64,000 nucleotides of DNA, from assembly GCF_002929555.1 (NCBI RefSeq), contig NZ_PJJP01000023.1:1-64000 (forward strand). Reading direction: 5' to 3'. Positions 26,093 through 35,178 of the stretch are shown piece after piece. The position numbers were made by a program, and so were the translations under genes. Positions within the stretch are counted from its first letter, which is position 1. Each line of letters opens with the position of its first letter. Source of the DNA: Cryobacterium sp. N22. GTDB lineage: Bacteria; Actinomycetota; Actinomycetes; Actinomycetales; Microbacteriaceae. Under the pieces are notes generated by a model. It saw only the letters and a program-made list of their open reading frames with translations, had not been told where the DNA came from and did not search any database.

Positions 26093-28066
26093 CTAGGGAC
26101 TCCGCGGCACCCTAACCCTGTCTGTCAGCCATAGGTCCCCGTCCGGCGCGCCAGACTCGTGAGCTTTGATCAAGACGGGGCGGCTTTCACCTGTCGACGG
26201 GTATGGCTGTTGGCGCCAGTGTTCGCGGACGATCCACCGGTGGTCCGCTTTGCGCCCGCTCCCCCTAAGCGACCCGTTGGGGCGCGCTTCTCCAGGCGCG
26301 TAGATCAGAGAAACGTGATCCGCGCCCTCGGCCGGCTCATCCGCGAGACGCTGCAGGGGTCGTACGGGCGTTCCTGCACGACGACGGCGGGGGGCCGGCG
26401 CGCGCTCGCTCGTGCCGGATGCTGGCCGCCGCGTCGCGCTGGCGATTGCGACGACCAGGGCAAGTGCCGGGTCAGCGACATCGCCGAGGACGGATCCGAC
26501 CCGGGCGGACGCTGGACGAGGCTGCTGGACGCGGCCGCCGCGGAGGTCCGTGATTGACATTATGGATGCCGTCAGCTCGCCGGCACCGTGGCTCCAGATC
26601 AGGATGCGGCCTGCCGTTGTCCCATCATGTTCGTCGTCGCGGAGCACGGCGAAACCGGTCGTCGATGGCAGGTCGTACTCCTCCGGGATCGGAATTCGGC
26701 CGTCGGCGCCGTCAGTCACTGCCAGGGTCGCCGCTGCCGACAGGTAGTAGAACTGCCGCTCACGCAGTGCGTCATCCAGGAGGCCTCGGGCTGGCGGCCG
26801 GCGCTCGATCACGTGCAGCGGCAGGTTACCTAAGAGCTTCCGCGTCAGCTCCGCGTCTTCAAAAACGCCGTGGGCTGCCGCGTACAGCCGGATCCGGTGC
26901 CCGTACCGTTCCACTCCCCTGTGTCCGGCTCTGGCGCTGCGCTGCACCACACCCCGCTCCCGGTTGAACATGTCGATGGTTCGCTCATCCTGCGACGGTT
27001 GGGTAAGCAGCATGAGGTAGTCCGCGAGCTTCGGCACGCCCGTGGCACTGAGGTCATCCGGAAGCGGAACGTCGGTGATGAGCTTCTCCGGGGCGAAGTC
27101 GCGCAGGGCGGGGATCGCTCCTGTGACGCTGGTGTCGTACCAGCGGGTGAAGTCGCCTTTCAGAATTGGGGCGAGCTGGTCCATCACCTGGACGATGTTC
27201 GATCCGGCATCGAACTCCTGCATCACCGTTCGCCCGTTGGGGAGGACCACGCTCAGATGGTCGGGCGTGATCCTGTAACCGTCCGTCCCGAACACCCGGC
27301 ACATCGCCGGGATGTGCGCCTGGTTATACCGGAGGCCCACCGCCTCCCATTTCAGGCGCTCGGGCTTCCCGATGCCGTACTCGGCCCACCGGGTGTCGCT
27401 GCGGCTGACGACTGACTGCCGGTGGGCCCGTCGGCGCTCGCCCTCCGTAAGGGTGCTTTTCGGGGCCGCCCGCACGCGGCTCGGGTTGCTCATCCTCGCC
27501 TCAGCGGCGGCTTTCGCCGCTGCAGCTGTCCCCACACGCTTCCGTTCGGCGCGGGCCTCCTTCTCAGACGCCCGTTGCCCGGCACCCGCCGCCCAATCGG
27601 CGTCCGCTGCCCGCCGGCGCGCGTCCTTCACCGCTTGGGCTGCCTTGTTCGCTGCCTGCCGGGCGTCGTCTGCAGCGACCGCTTCGTTATAGGTAGCCTG
27701 CCGCCTCGCGCGCAGTGCCCGGGCGTCAGCGGCGACCGCCTCGTCATAGGTCGTCTGCAGGGCACGGGCCGTCGCTGCGGTTTCAGCGGCACTCGGCGGT
27801 GACCTGGTGAAGGCGACGAACGGTTCGGAGGCCGAGAAGCGTGTGCCCGGAGGCGCCGGCGTGGGGTGTGGGGCTGCAGCGGGCCGCGCCAGCTCTTCGG
27901 CGGCCGCCGCCGCAAGTCGTGCGCGGAGCCGACGCGCGACGGGCGGTTCCATCGAGCTACTGGGGCCGTTGAGGAACTCGCCGTCATCTCGGAGCATGCG
28001 CATCGCGATCTTCGAGCTAACACCGAACTCCGTCGCCACCTCGTGAACCCTCGGTTTCGCTGACAC
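26093..28066 (-). CDS. protein with IF-2 N-terminal-like domain, function unknown
   Basis: A 657-residue protein. Residues 4-50 (KPRVHEVATEFGVSSKIAMR, then SSSMEPPVARRLR) closely resemble the small IF2_N module found at the front of translation initiation factor IF-2. An Ala/Arg-rich coiled-coil-like region follows (about 85-200), then two globular parts. The end, IVREHWRQQPYPSTGESRPV, is a pattern I have seen in uncharacterised actinobacterial proteins. No GTPase motifs exist, so it is not IF-2. It may bind nucleic acid or ribosomes, possibly in defence; this is inference. Confidence 0.8.
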   Translation of the reverse strand: MSAKPRVHEVATEFGVSSKIAMRMLRDDGEFLNGPSSSMEPPVARRLRARLAAAAAEELARPAAAPHPTPAPPGTRFSASEPFVAFTRSPPSAAETAATARALQTTYDEAVAADARALRARRQATYNEAVAADDARQAANKAAQAVKDARRRAADADWAAGAGQRASEKEARAERKRVGTAAAAKAAAEARMSNPSRVRAAPKSTLTEGERRRAHRQSVVSRSDTRWAEYGIGKPERLKWEAVGLRYNQAHIPAMCRVFGTDGYRITPDHLSVVLPNGRTVMQEFDAGSNIVQVMDQLAPILKGDFTRWYDTSVTGAIPALRDFAPEKLITDVPLPDDLSATGVPKLADYLMLLTQPSQDERTIDMFNRERGVVQRSARAGHRGVERYGHRIRLYAAAHGVFEDAELTRKLLGNLPLHVIERRPPARGLLDDALRERQFYYLSAAATLAVTDGADGRIPIPEEYDLPSTTGFAVLRDDEHDGTTAGRILIWSHGAGELTASIMSITDLRGGRVQQPRPASARVGSVLGDVADPALALVVAIASATRRPASGTSERAPAPRRRRAGTPVRPLQRLADEPAEGADHVSLIYAPGEARPNGSLRGSGRKADHRWIVREHWRQQPYPSTGESRPVLIKAHESGAPDGDLWLTDRVRVPRSP

Positions 28067-28310
28067 CAGTCCCCCGTCCGACCCAGCCTTGGGCGTTGAT
28101 CTCAGACTACTGAGCGGTCATTACGCGACCACACGGTTCTTTGGGCACTGCGCCGCGTTGCCCCCGCACTGGGGTAGCGCACTGAGCCCGGCCAGGTCTC
28201 TACTCCGCGTCGACGACGCATGCACTCTCTGGCGGGCGGGAAACGATCCTTTTAGTCGCGAGCCCTCCGACTGGCGGATACCCTGAACCATCCGTTTGAA
28301 AGGACGAACC

Positions 28311-29705
28311 TTGGCGAACAAGCAGGTCGAACCCGTGGAAGTACATGCGATTCCCGAACGGCGGTTCAACGCCCATGTGGTCTGGGCGCGAGGTGCAGTG
28401 CTGCTCCCCCTCGTCAAGGAGGTGGAGTGGTTGGAAATCAAGCCGGGTCGAGTGTTCGGGACTGTATTCGTTGACCTCACCGATCAGGACCTCAATGGCG
28501 CAGTGCTAGCTCCCGACCTCGCGGGCAGGTATCGAGGCGTGGACATGCTTAGCAGCTACGCGAACATCCGTGATGTCATCTACGACACTGCGGCGAAAAT
28601 GACTCGCGTTCACAACCACTACGACAAGTTGCGGACACAGGGCGATGAGAAGCCTTCAGAGGACTTCTTCGCGAAGGTGGCGAAGGAGAGCAAGCTTCAC
28701 ACTCGGTTTAGGTACCTCCGCGACGACCCGAGCGCTGTGGCCGCACGACGCCTCATCGAAACGGCTATGCGCTGGTACGAGAACCAGGACGGCTCGTTCG
28801 TAGAGCAGTTTCAGACATCTGCGTTCGATGCTCGGATCTGGGAGCTTTACCTCTGGGCCATGCTTCGGGAGGCGAAGCTCAGGGTCGAGCAGCCGAAGCC
28901 CGCCCCGGACTTCTTGGCTCGTGGGCTCGAAGGCGATTTCTACGTGGAAGCCACGACTGCCAATCCCCCGCCGTCTGACAAGGTGGTTCCGCTTCCCGAG
29001 ACCGACGAGGCGACCTTCGACTACATCCATAATTACCTACCCACCCGCTTCTCTGGGCCCCTGTGCGCCAAGCTCAACAAGCGTTACTGGGAGCGTGAGG
29101 GCGTGGAGGACATTCCCTTCGTCATCGCCATCCAAGACTTTCACCACGAACTATCAATGACCTGGAGCCAGTCAGCGTTGTTCGAGTACCTCTACGGCGT
29201 GAGGATCGATGAAGTGGAAATCGACGGCTCAGTGCTGAAGGTCGAGTTGCCGGTGACGACCATCAAGTGGGGCGACAAGGAACTGCCATCGGGATTCTTC
29301 AAGCTGGCCGACTCAGAGCACATCAGCGCCGTCGCGTTCAACGCGGCCGGGACGCTCACCAAGTTCAACCGCATGGGAATCGCAGCGGGCATGGGAGATC
29401 CGACTGTCACAGCGCAGCATGTGGGTCGGCGTTTCTCGAAGGCGAACGCCGCTGAGGAGGAAGCGTTCTCGCACTTGGTGACGGAAGACTACGAGGAAGA
29501 CTGGATCGACGGCCTCACCGTGTTCCATAACCCCAACGCGCTTCACCCGCTACCGCTCGAGGCTCTGCCAGGGGCAGCGCATGTCTTCGAGGAAAAGGGT
29601 CTGCACCGTCAGTTCACTCCGGTTGGGCATCTCGTTACCAGCACAACGACGCTCATCGTGAGTTCCGGTTCAGACACCGTCACGCAGACCACAGGAGTGG
29701 ACTGA
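28311..29705 (+). CDS. unknown protein with PD-(D/E)XK-like residues
   Basis: A 464-residue protein. Residues around 173-215 fit a nuclease-like core: E178 in IWELYLWAML, D200 in PDFLARG and E213 in FYVEATTAN, where the usual Lys is replaced by Thr. It could be a nuclease or an inactive relative. TTG at 28311 is chosen because AAAGGA sits 7 bp upstream; a TTG at 28296 is the alternative. It is divergent from the IF2N-domain gene. Confidence 0.75.
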   Translation: MANKQVEPVEVHAIPERRFNAHVVWARGAVLLPLVKEVEWLEIKPGRVFGTVFVDLTDQDLNGAVLAPDLAGRYRGVDMLSSYANIRDVIYDTAAKMTRVHNHYDKLRTQGDEKPSEDFFAKVAKESKLHTRFRYLRDDPSAVAARRLIETAMRWYENQDGSFVEQFQTSAFDARIWELYLWAMLREAKLRVEQPKPAPDFLARGLEGDFYVEATTANPPPSDKVVPLPETDEATFDYIHNYLPTRFSGPLCAKLNKRYWEREGVEDIPFVIAIQDFHHELSMTWSQSALFEYLYGVRIDEVEIDGSVLKVELPVTTIKWGDKELPSGFFKLADSEHISAVAFNAAGTLTKFNRMGIAAGMGDPTVTAQHVGRRFSKANAAEEEAFSHLVTEDYEEDWIDGLTVFHNPNALHPLPLEALPGAAHVFEEKGLHRQFTPVGHLVTSTTTLIVSSGSDTVTQTTGVD

Positions 29706-31855
29706 GGGCACGAAAGGTCGTCCCAGTGGGGATCATGTAGTCAGAAGGCGCCCCGGAACCAAATGTACGAAATGGCTCGCAGAGACCGGAACCAAATGTA
29801 CGACGGCGCGCCATGACCCTCCGGACGTGGATATCCGAGGTGCAGGCTGTGTAGACCAGAGTTACGACGTCCGCGACGTGCCCCGACGGACATTTCCAAG
29901 CACGTGAACCCGGTCGCCCGGAAGCATCTGCGGGACTCGCCCGATTGCACCGAGGCGCCTTAGACGGAAATGTACGAGATCACCCAGATTCCGTGAACGG
30001 AACCAGATGTACGAACTCCATAAATAACTTGCCTTGATTTCTCCTTCTGATGCTGCCTTTCGTACATCTGGTGCCGCGACTTCGCCCAGACGTCGGCGAG
30101 GTTCGAGATGCGTACACCGGTGCCCAGACGTACGAGATCAAGCAGATTGAGCGGAACCAGATGTTTAGGGTCCATTGGCTCGGGACCGGGACACATCCGG
30201 AACGCCTCGTACTTCTGGTGCCGATCATTTGTTCATCTAAAGCCGCTCGTCGTACATCTGGTGCCGCGACTTCGACCGTGACCGCCTTTTGCCCGGTCGG
30301 CGCCGCAGTCCCTCACCCTCGACATGCTTCCCGAAGTCCCGCACTTCGAGGCTCACGACGCGACATTAGCAACTTATGCGTAGCGTCCGGCAGTCCTCAC
30401 ACCTAGATGGTCGAGGAGCACGCCTCGCGCACGCGCCGCCAGCGTTCCCGGACAGCGCGCCCGTCGAAAGCGCCGGCCGTCCCGCCCCTCCACAGCGTGA
30501 GCAACCCCGAGACACCAAGCTCGGAACTGACCGCCGATAGGCGCAACCCTCGATCCAAGGTGGGCCGTTGGCAGGTACGCGAGGGGCTGCCGAAAAGAGA
30601 CAAGAGCCCAACCAGAAAAGCCGAGGTGCGGGCCGGAGCAAGCGGGCGAAAGGGGAGCCGGAGAGCAGGTAGGAGCTGTTGCGCCTCCCTGACGTATCGT
30701 CCCGCCGCGACCGTCCCGCAGGCTGCAGAACACCGATCCGTCGAGCAAGTCAGCGTCTGCCGGTGCGTGCGCTGCGGTCGGCACTGGCCCGCCTGCCCGT
30801 CCCGGCACGTGTGTCTGCTTATGGCGGTGCGTCTGCTGCCGGTCGCCGCCGGGGGCGTCAACCTCTTGACGGTTCCCGTCTCACGCGTCTCGGTGGGTGG
30901 CCTGGCATGGTGCACTGTGGTGGAGTCTGGGTCCCCGCTGCGGGTGACCGACCACACGTCCGCGAGCTGCTGTCTCCGATCGGCGCTGGCGCGCCTCTTT
31001 CGCCGCTGCGCGTCTCACAGTCGCTGCGCGACCGTCCCTGCCAGCGGTTCTCTGCGTGCCGGCGGCATGCTGGCGGTCCGAAAAGATCGGTACGTTACGT
31101 CCCGGTCGCGGGGCGCCACGGTCCGCATCCACGTCACGATTTGGGACGGGGACAGTGAGCTCCGGCAAGCTGGCTGAGGGACACCGGGGGGGGCCTCAGA
31201 GTGCGGTCACCTGGGGTGCGCCGTGGACGGTGGAGACGCTGCCCGGGGAGACCGTGGTTGAGACAGAACCCGGGGTGGTTTCAACGGTGACGGGAGGGCA
31301 GGACGTCAGCATCAGAACGGCGCTCCGCGCGGCCCCACACTCACGGTCAAGGAACAGGTCACGACGGGTGGTGGTCGGGGAAAGCGCAGAGCAGCGGATC
31401 GACAGCTGGCCGCGGCGGTGCGCAGGCTACTGTAGGCGACCCGGACGCGGTCCACAGGGCAGCGGGCGGGCGACCGCGCGGAGCGCTGCACTTGGCACTC
31501 GGCAGAGTGTTCGCAGAGGATGCCCAACCGGCGGCCACTGCGCGAGGACACTGCGCCAGCGGTGGCCTCGGCTCGGACAGGCACGAAACGCGAAGCGGTT
31601 CGGGACCGACGAGCGCGCTCAGGGGAAAGGAACCCGACAACTCGAGCGTACGGCGCCCCGGCCCCAGGGGGACTCGAAACCATGGAGCGAATGCGGAGAT
31701 GAGGATGCTGAGTAGCCACCGGCCGTGAGCACCCTGGAACCCGGGAAGTACGTGCGAGCAGACGATTGTTCTGCTCTTCCGTTGGCCGCGTTTATCGCCG
31801 CATCTACGGGGGCAGAGAGTCGCTCGGTTCCGGGCGCCGAAATGGAGGATCTTTC
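29706..31855. other. 2.1-kb stretch without a convincing gene
   Basis: Several long open frames exist on both strands (for example 30407-31177 plus and 30403-30957 minus), but their residue make-up (very rich in Arg, Ser, Cys, Pro) and lack of consistent third-position bias look non-coding. The left 520 bp hold the dispersed repeat described separately, and a G8 run lies at 31186-31193. The stretch may be decayed DNA, a replication origin or a source of non-coding RNA. Confidence 0.6.
29755..30274. repeat. dispersed repeat around ACCAGATGTACGA, both orientations
   Basis: Direct copies: 29755-29770 and 29788-29803 (GGAACCAAATGTACGA) and 29998-30013 (GGAACCAGATGTACGA). A partial copy lies near 30151. 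Inverted copies: 30060-30084 and 30250-30274 (an exact 25-bp direct repeat of each other) and a variant near 30209. Spacing is irregular and arms point both ways, so it is not a CRISPR array. It could be iterons of an origin, or ends of decayed insertion elements. Confidence 0.75.
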
Positions 31856-32080
31856 ATGACACGCGTTATGAGCACGGGCGATTTCGGCGGCGCACCGATG
31901 AAGCCGCAGTTAGTGGTCCAAGAAGCGTGGCCCCTGGCGCGCGAAACCGCCATCGATTTGCACCTCGTCAACGTCGCGCTGCGGGCCGAAATCTATACCG
32001 ATTCCGCGGCCGATGTACTAGTCCTGGTTACGCGCATGGATGGCAACCTGGTACAGAGCTTTTGGGGCGACCCGAGGTGA
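31856..32080 (+). CDS. small unknown protein coupled to the next gene
   Basis: A 74-residue protein. GGAGGA lies 6 bp before the ATG, one of the best ribosome sites in the element. Its stop overlaps the GTG of the next gene (GTGA), so the two are translationally coupled. Content is mixed alpha/beta (LVVQEAWPLARETAIDLHL) with no family recognised. It could be a partner or antitoxin-like subunit of the larger protein. Confidence 0.7.
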   Translation: MTRVMSTGDFGGAPMKPQLVVQEAWPLARETAIDLHLVNVALRAEIYTDSAADVLVLVTRMDGNLVQSFWGDPR

Positions 32081-33432
32081 GCGCGGTCAGCTTCGTCGAG
32101 CTGCCCAGCGGCTGCACTGTTCCTGGCTCCCGGGCATCACAACGCGCCGATGTCTACTGGGCTGGGGTCTGGGAGCAGGGCGCGACCGCGGCTTGGCTCA
32201 GCGCTGACCTTGCCCGCCGGCAGAGCGCCGCGGGCTTCGGCCGGATCCCCACCTGGTTAGACGTGGGTCCCGGGCGGGTGCAGGCCTCTATTCGTCAAAC
32301 CCGCCGGCGCGACGCCCGGCTGAACGCGATGTCCGTGATCGACTCCTGGCGGACTGTCACCGGGGAGCAGATGGCCGCCATCTCAGGCGACGCGGAGCTC
32401 GGCGGACACAGGTCGACTGTGATGGGGGAACTCTTCGGCGCCGGCGTCGCCGACATCGGCTCGTTCAACACCGGCCTCGCCGACGGGAAAAGCGCCGGGT
32501 CGATTTACCGGCCGTCCCGGACGCCCAACTTCGACCGGGAGATCAGTGGCAAACTGACCTACCCGGAATGGGTCTCGGTCACCGCCGGCCACCCGTGGGA
32601 GTCGGGTTCGCAATACGACCGGCACAACATTCTCGCTGCCGAACTCGCGCTGCGAGTCGCCGAGTGGTGCGAGATTGGCGCTGTCGTCGGTGAGAAGCTG
32701 AGCACGTTGGATCTTCTCGCACATAGCGGCGCGGGTCTCCCCCGCCCGACGGTCGGCGTCCAAAAGGCAGCGGACGCGACCCTCATTCGCACTGATGGCG
32801 CCCGCATCGCGGTGGAGATTACCGCCTCCACCGGGAAAAGCTTTGACGCCAAAGTGCGCCGCTGGGCCGAGCTGCTCGCCAACCGGCGAATGCGCGACAC
32901 CGGCCTCGCCGTCGTCTTCGTAGTCGCAACCCGTCCCGACAAACTCGTCAACACCCGCGAGGTCCGCGCTCAGGTGCTCCGCGCGGTCGCCAGAGCCGCC
33001 CGGGACTACCCCGGCGTCAACTTCGACCGAACCGCTTCCCGTATGTTCGTGGCTGATTGGCGCGATTGGTTCCCTGCCGCAGGAAAGGTCGACATGTCCT
33101 TCCTCACCCTCGAATGCCAGCGCCCGACCGGACCTGCCTCCGCACTCTGGCAGCAAGCGTCTCTGCTTGACACTTTTGACCTTGAATTCCTCCCGACCGA
33201 CAGCGGCCGGGCCCTCGCCGTGATCGACAACCTCAGCTTTGTCCGCAGCGTCCCGCATTGGTTGCGCACTGGAACTAGTCCAGCGCTCTGGCCGCTAGCT
33301 GTCACCGCACTGGGCTTCACCGGTATCCCAGTACCCGAGCTCAGTGCCACTCAGGCGGGACCGCGGATGACACTTGGAGCGGGCAAAGGGGCGGCCGGGC
33401 AAACACGGGTACCCCGCAGGCTACTGGGATGA
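32077..33432 (+). CDS. replication-relaxation-like protein (winged helix plus PD-(D/E)XK-like)
   Basis: A 451-residue protein. Residues 88-130 (DSWRTVTGEQMAAISGDAEL) look like a winged helix. Residues 180-265 fit a PD-(D/E)XK-like core: GE near 205-206, D233 in ADATLIRTDG, E247 in IAVEITAS and K259 in the following helix. This layout matches replication-relaxation proteins of actinobacterial integrative elements. A role in element replication or DNA nicking is inferred. GTG at 32077 overlaps the previous stop by 4 bp. Confidence 0.7.
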   Translation: MSAVSFVELPSGCTVPGSRASQRADVYWAGVWEQGATAAWLSADLARRQSAAGFGRIPTWLDVGPGRVQASIRQTRRRDARLNAMSVIDSWRTVTGEQMAAISGDAELGGHRSTVMGELFGAGVADIGSFNTGLADGKSAGSIYRPSRTPNFDREISGKLTYPEWVSVTAGHPWESGSQYDRHNILAAELALRVAEWCEIGAVVGEKLSTLDLLAHSGAGLPRPTVGVQKAADATLIRTDGARIAVEITASTGKSFDAKVRRWAELLANRRMRDTGLAVVFVVATRPDKLVNTREVRAQVLRAVARAARDYPGVNFDRTASRMFVADWRDWFPAAGKVDMSFLTLECQRPTGPASALWQQASLLDTFDLEFLPTDSGRALAVIDNLSFVRSVPHWLRTGTSPALWPLAVTALGFTGIPVPELSATQAGPRMTLGAGKGAAGQTRVPRRLLG

Positions 33433-33726
33433 GCGCAGCGGGTGGGCCCTCGGCGAGAGCGAGTCTCGGGTGCTCTTCTGCTACGACGTCGCCGGTGACG
33501 GACCGGGTTGCGGGCGGTTAACGGGAGCCGCCCATGCTCAGCAACATGCGCAAACCCATGCCAACGGCACGCCGATATCTTCCACGTAAAGAGGTGCGTG
33601 ATCGCACAGGGTGCTGCCCGCTATTGGCAGCCCTACCGCGGACATTCATTCGAAGGCTGGCGCTGTTCTAGCGACCTAGAAGTTCCGTTGCATCAGCCCC
33701 CCGCCTAAGCCGATACAGTCGATCCT

Positions 33727-34821
33727 GTGGATCGCAAGTATCAAGTCTTTGTCAGTTCGACCTATGTTGATCTTGTGGAAGAGCGTCGAGAAGTGATGCA
33801 GGCGCTGCTTGAGATGGACTGCCTTCCGGCGGGCATGGAGATGTTTCCCGCTGCCGACGAGGACCAATGGACGCTCATCAGGGAAGTCATCGATGAATGC
33901 GATTACTACGTAGTCATCGTCGGTGGCCGGTACGGTTCCATGTCTGGCGAGGGCATCAGCTATACAGAGAAGGAATACGACTACGCGGTCTCGACGAACA
34001 TCCCGGTTCTCGGATTCGTACACGGCAATCCCAATGAGATCCCTCTCGGAAAGTCCGAGCTCGGCGCAGAGGCGCGGGAAAAGCTCGAAGCGTTTCGCTC
34101 GAAGGTCATGACGCGGATGGTCAAAAAGTACGCCTCGCCTGCCGAACTTGGCTCGGTAGTGTCACGAGGCCTGAACCGAGCGATCAAACGCAACCCTCAG
34201 CCCGGATGGGTCCGAGGCGACCAGGCAATGACCTCCGAGGTCCGTACCCAGATAGCTGAGCTCACGGCCGCACTCGCGGACGCCAAGCGAGAAAAAGCCG
34301 AGGAGGAAGTTGCTGCTCGGGCAAAACCGACTGAACTCAATCTCAAATACGAGCATGGTAGCGACCAGGTCACGTTTGAGTTTCAGCTAGATGGATGGGA
34401 CACCAGTCGTGGACGGCACATCGACTTGTCCGCCGAGATGTCCTACGAGTGGGACGAGGTGTTCCAAGTTCTTGGACCGTTCATGATCGAAGAAGCGCCC
34501 GAGCCGAGCCTCAGGGAGCGTTGGAACTCACATATGTTCAATGACACCCAGCGGCTCGATGATTGGCCGAAGCTACGGAGCACCGACACGGCGACCATTA
34601 CCGACAGTTCGTGGGGTGCAATTATCGTGCAGCTACGTGCTTTGGGCGCAATCGCGGTGGGCGACAAAAAGCGGACGCCCTCGGACAGATCCATTTACTG
34701 GAAGCTCACGCCTGCGGGTGACGAATACTTGGTGAAACTGCGCGCAGCCCGCCGAGTGGATATTAAGGAAGATACCAAGTCCGGTGACAATGCTAAGGAG
34801 GACGAACGCACGGTTGGGTAA
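33727..34821 (+). CDS. DUF4062 (TIR/SIR-like fold) protein, predicted defence
   Basis: A 364-residue protein. The N-terminus KYQVFVSSTYVDLVEERREV and YYVVIVGGRYGSM are hallmarks of DUF4062, a TIR-like domain found at the front of STAND and other defence proteins. A short coiled coil (about 172-202) and an unrecognised C-terminal domain that may be a winged helix follow. There is no NTPase, so its sensor may be that C-terminal domain. It starts at GTG 33727 and appears monocistronic. Confidence 0.82.
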   Translation: MDRKYQVFVSSTYVDLVEERREVMQALLEMDCLPAGMEMFPAADEDQWTLIREVIDECDYYVVIVGGRYGSMSGEGISYTEKEYDYAVSTNIPVLGFVHGNPNEIPLGKSELGAEAREKLEAFRSKVMTRMVKKYASPAELGSVVSRGLNRAIKRNPQPGWVRGDQAMTSEVRTQIAELTAALADAKREKAEEEVAARAKPTELNLKYEHGSDQVTFEFQLDGWDTSRGRHIDLSAEMSYEWDEVFQVLGPFMIEEAPEPSLRERWNSHMFNDTQRLDDWPKLRSTDTATITDSSWGAIIVQLRALGAIAVGDKKRTPSDRSIYWKLTPAGDEYLVKLRAARRVDIKEDTKSGDNAKEDERTVG

Positions 34822-35178
34822 CGGCAGCGCAGGATCCCCAGCCGAGACGATGGGCAGGTCAGCGAAGTAGTTGCCTCCGCTGTTCACGTGCCTTGCCGCC
34901 CTTCGCTTGGAGGAGATCAATTGCGCCTATCGCTCACGCCGTAGGCGAGTCGCCTCCGCTGCGGCGGTCAGGCCTGGGCGGCGGCCAGTCGACGAGCGGA
35001 GAGTCGCCCTTGACTTAGAGCGGGTGCTGAGGGTGTCCGTGCGTCGTGATCTTGAGCGGCTCGATGAGGGTCACGGTGGTTGCGGTGCTCGCAGGCACCT
35101 GCGAGAGCCCATAGCCAAACAAGAGTTAGCCCAGCAACATGGGAAGGCATCGGCGCCTGTCCAGCCTCCGAACAGTCG
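34822..35178. other. convergent intergenic region
   Basis: It lies between the stops of the DUF4062 and CoiA-like genes. Apart from a hairpin at 35088-35105 I see no gene; a 74-residue minus-strand frame (34968-35192) lacks coding character. Confidence 0.5.
35088..35105. terminator. hairpin between convergent genes
   Basis: CTCGCAGG (35088-35095) and CCTGCGAG (35098-35105) pair exactly over a 2-nt loop. No U tract follows. Its place between convergent genes suggests termination. Confidence 0.45.

Noticed and set aside
29755-30274. Possible CRISPR array
   Set aside because: Repeats occur in both orientations with irregular spacing and no uniform spacers, and no cas genes are nearby.
30403-31177. 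Long open frames of 159-256 residues on both strands
   Set aside because: Composition is dominated by Arg, Ser, Cys and Pro, no frame has steady third-position bias, and none has a convincing ribosome site.
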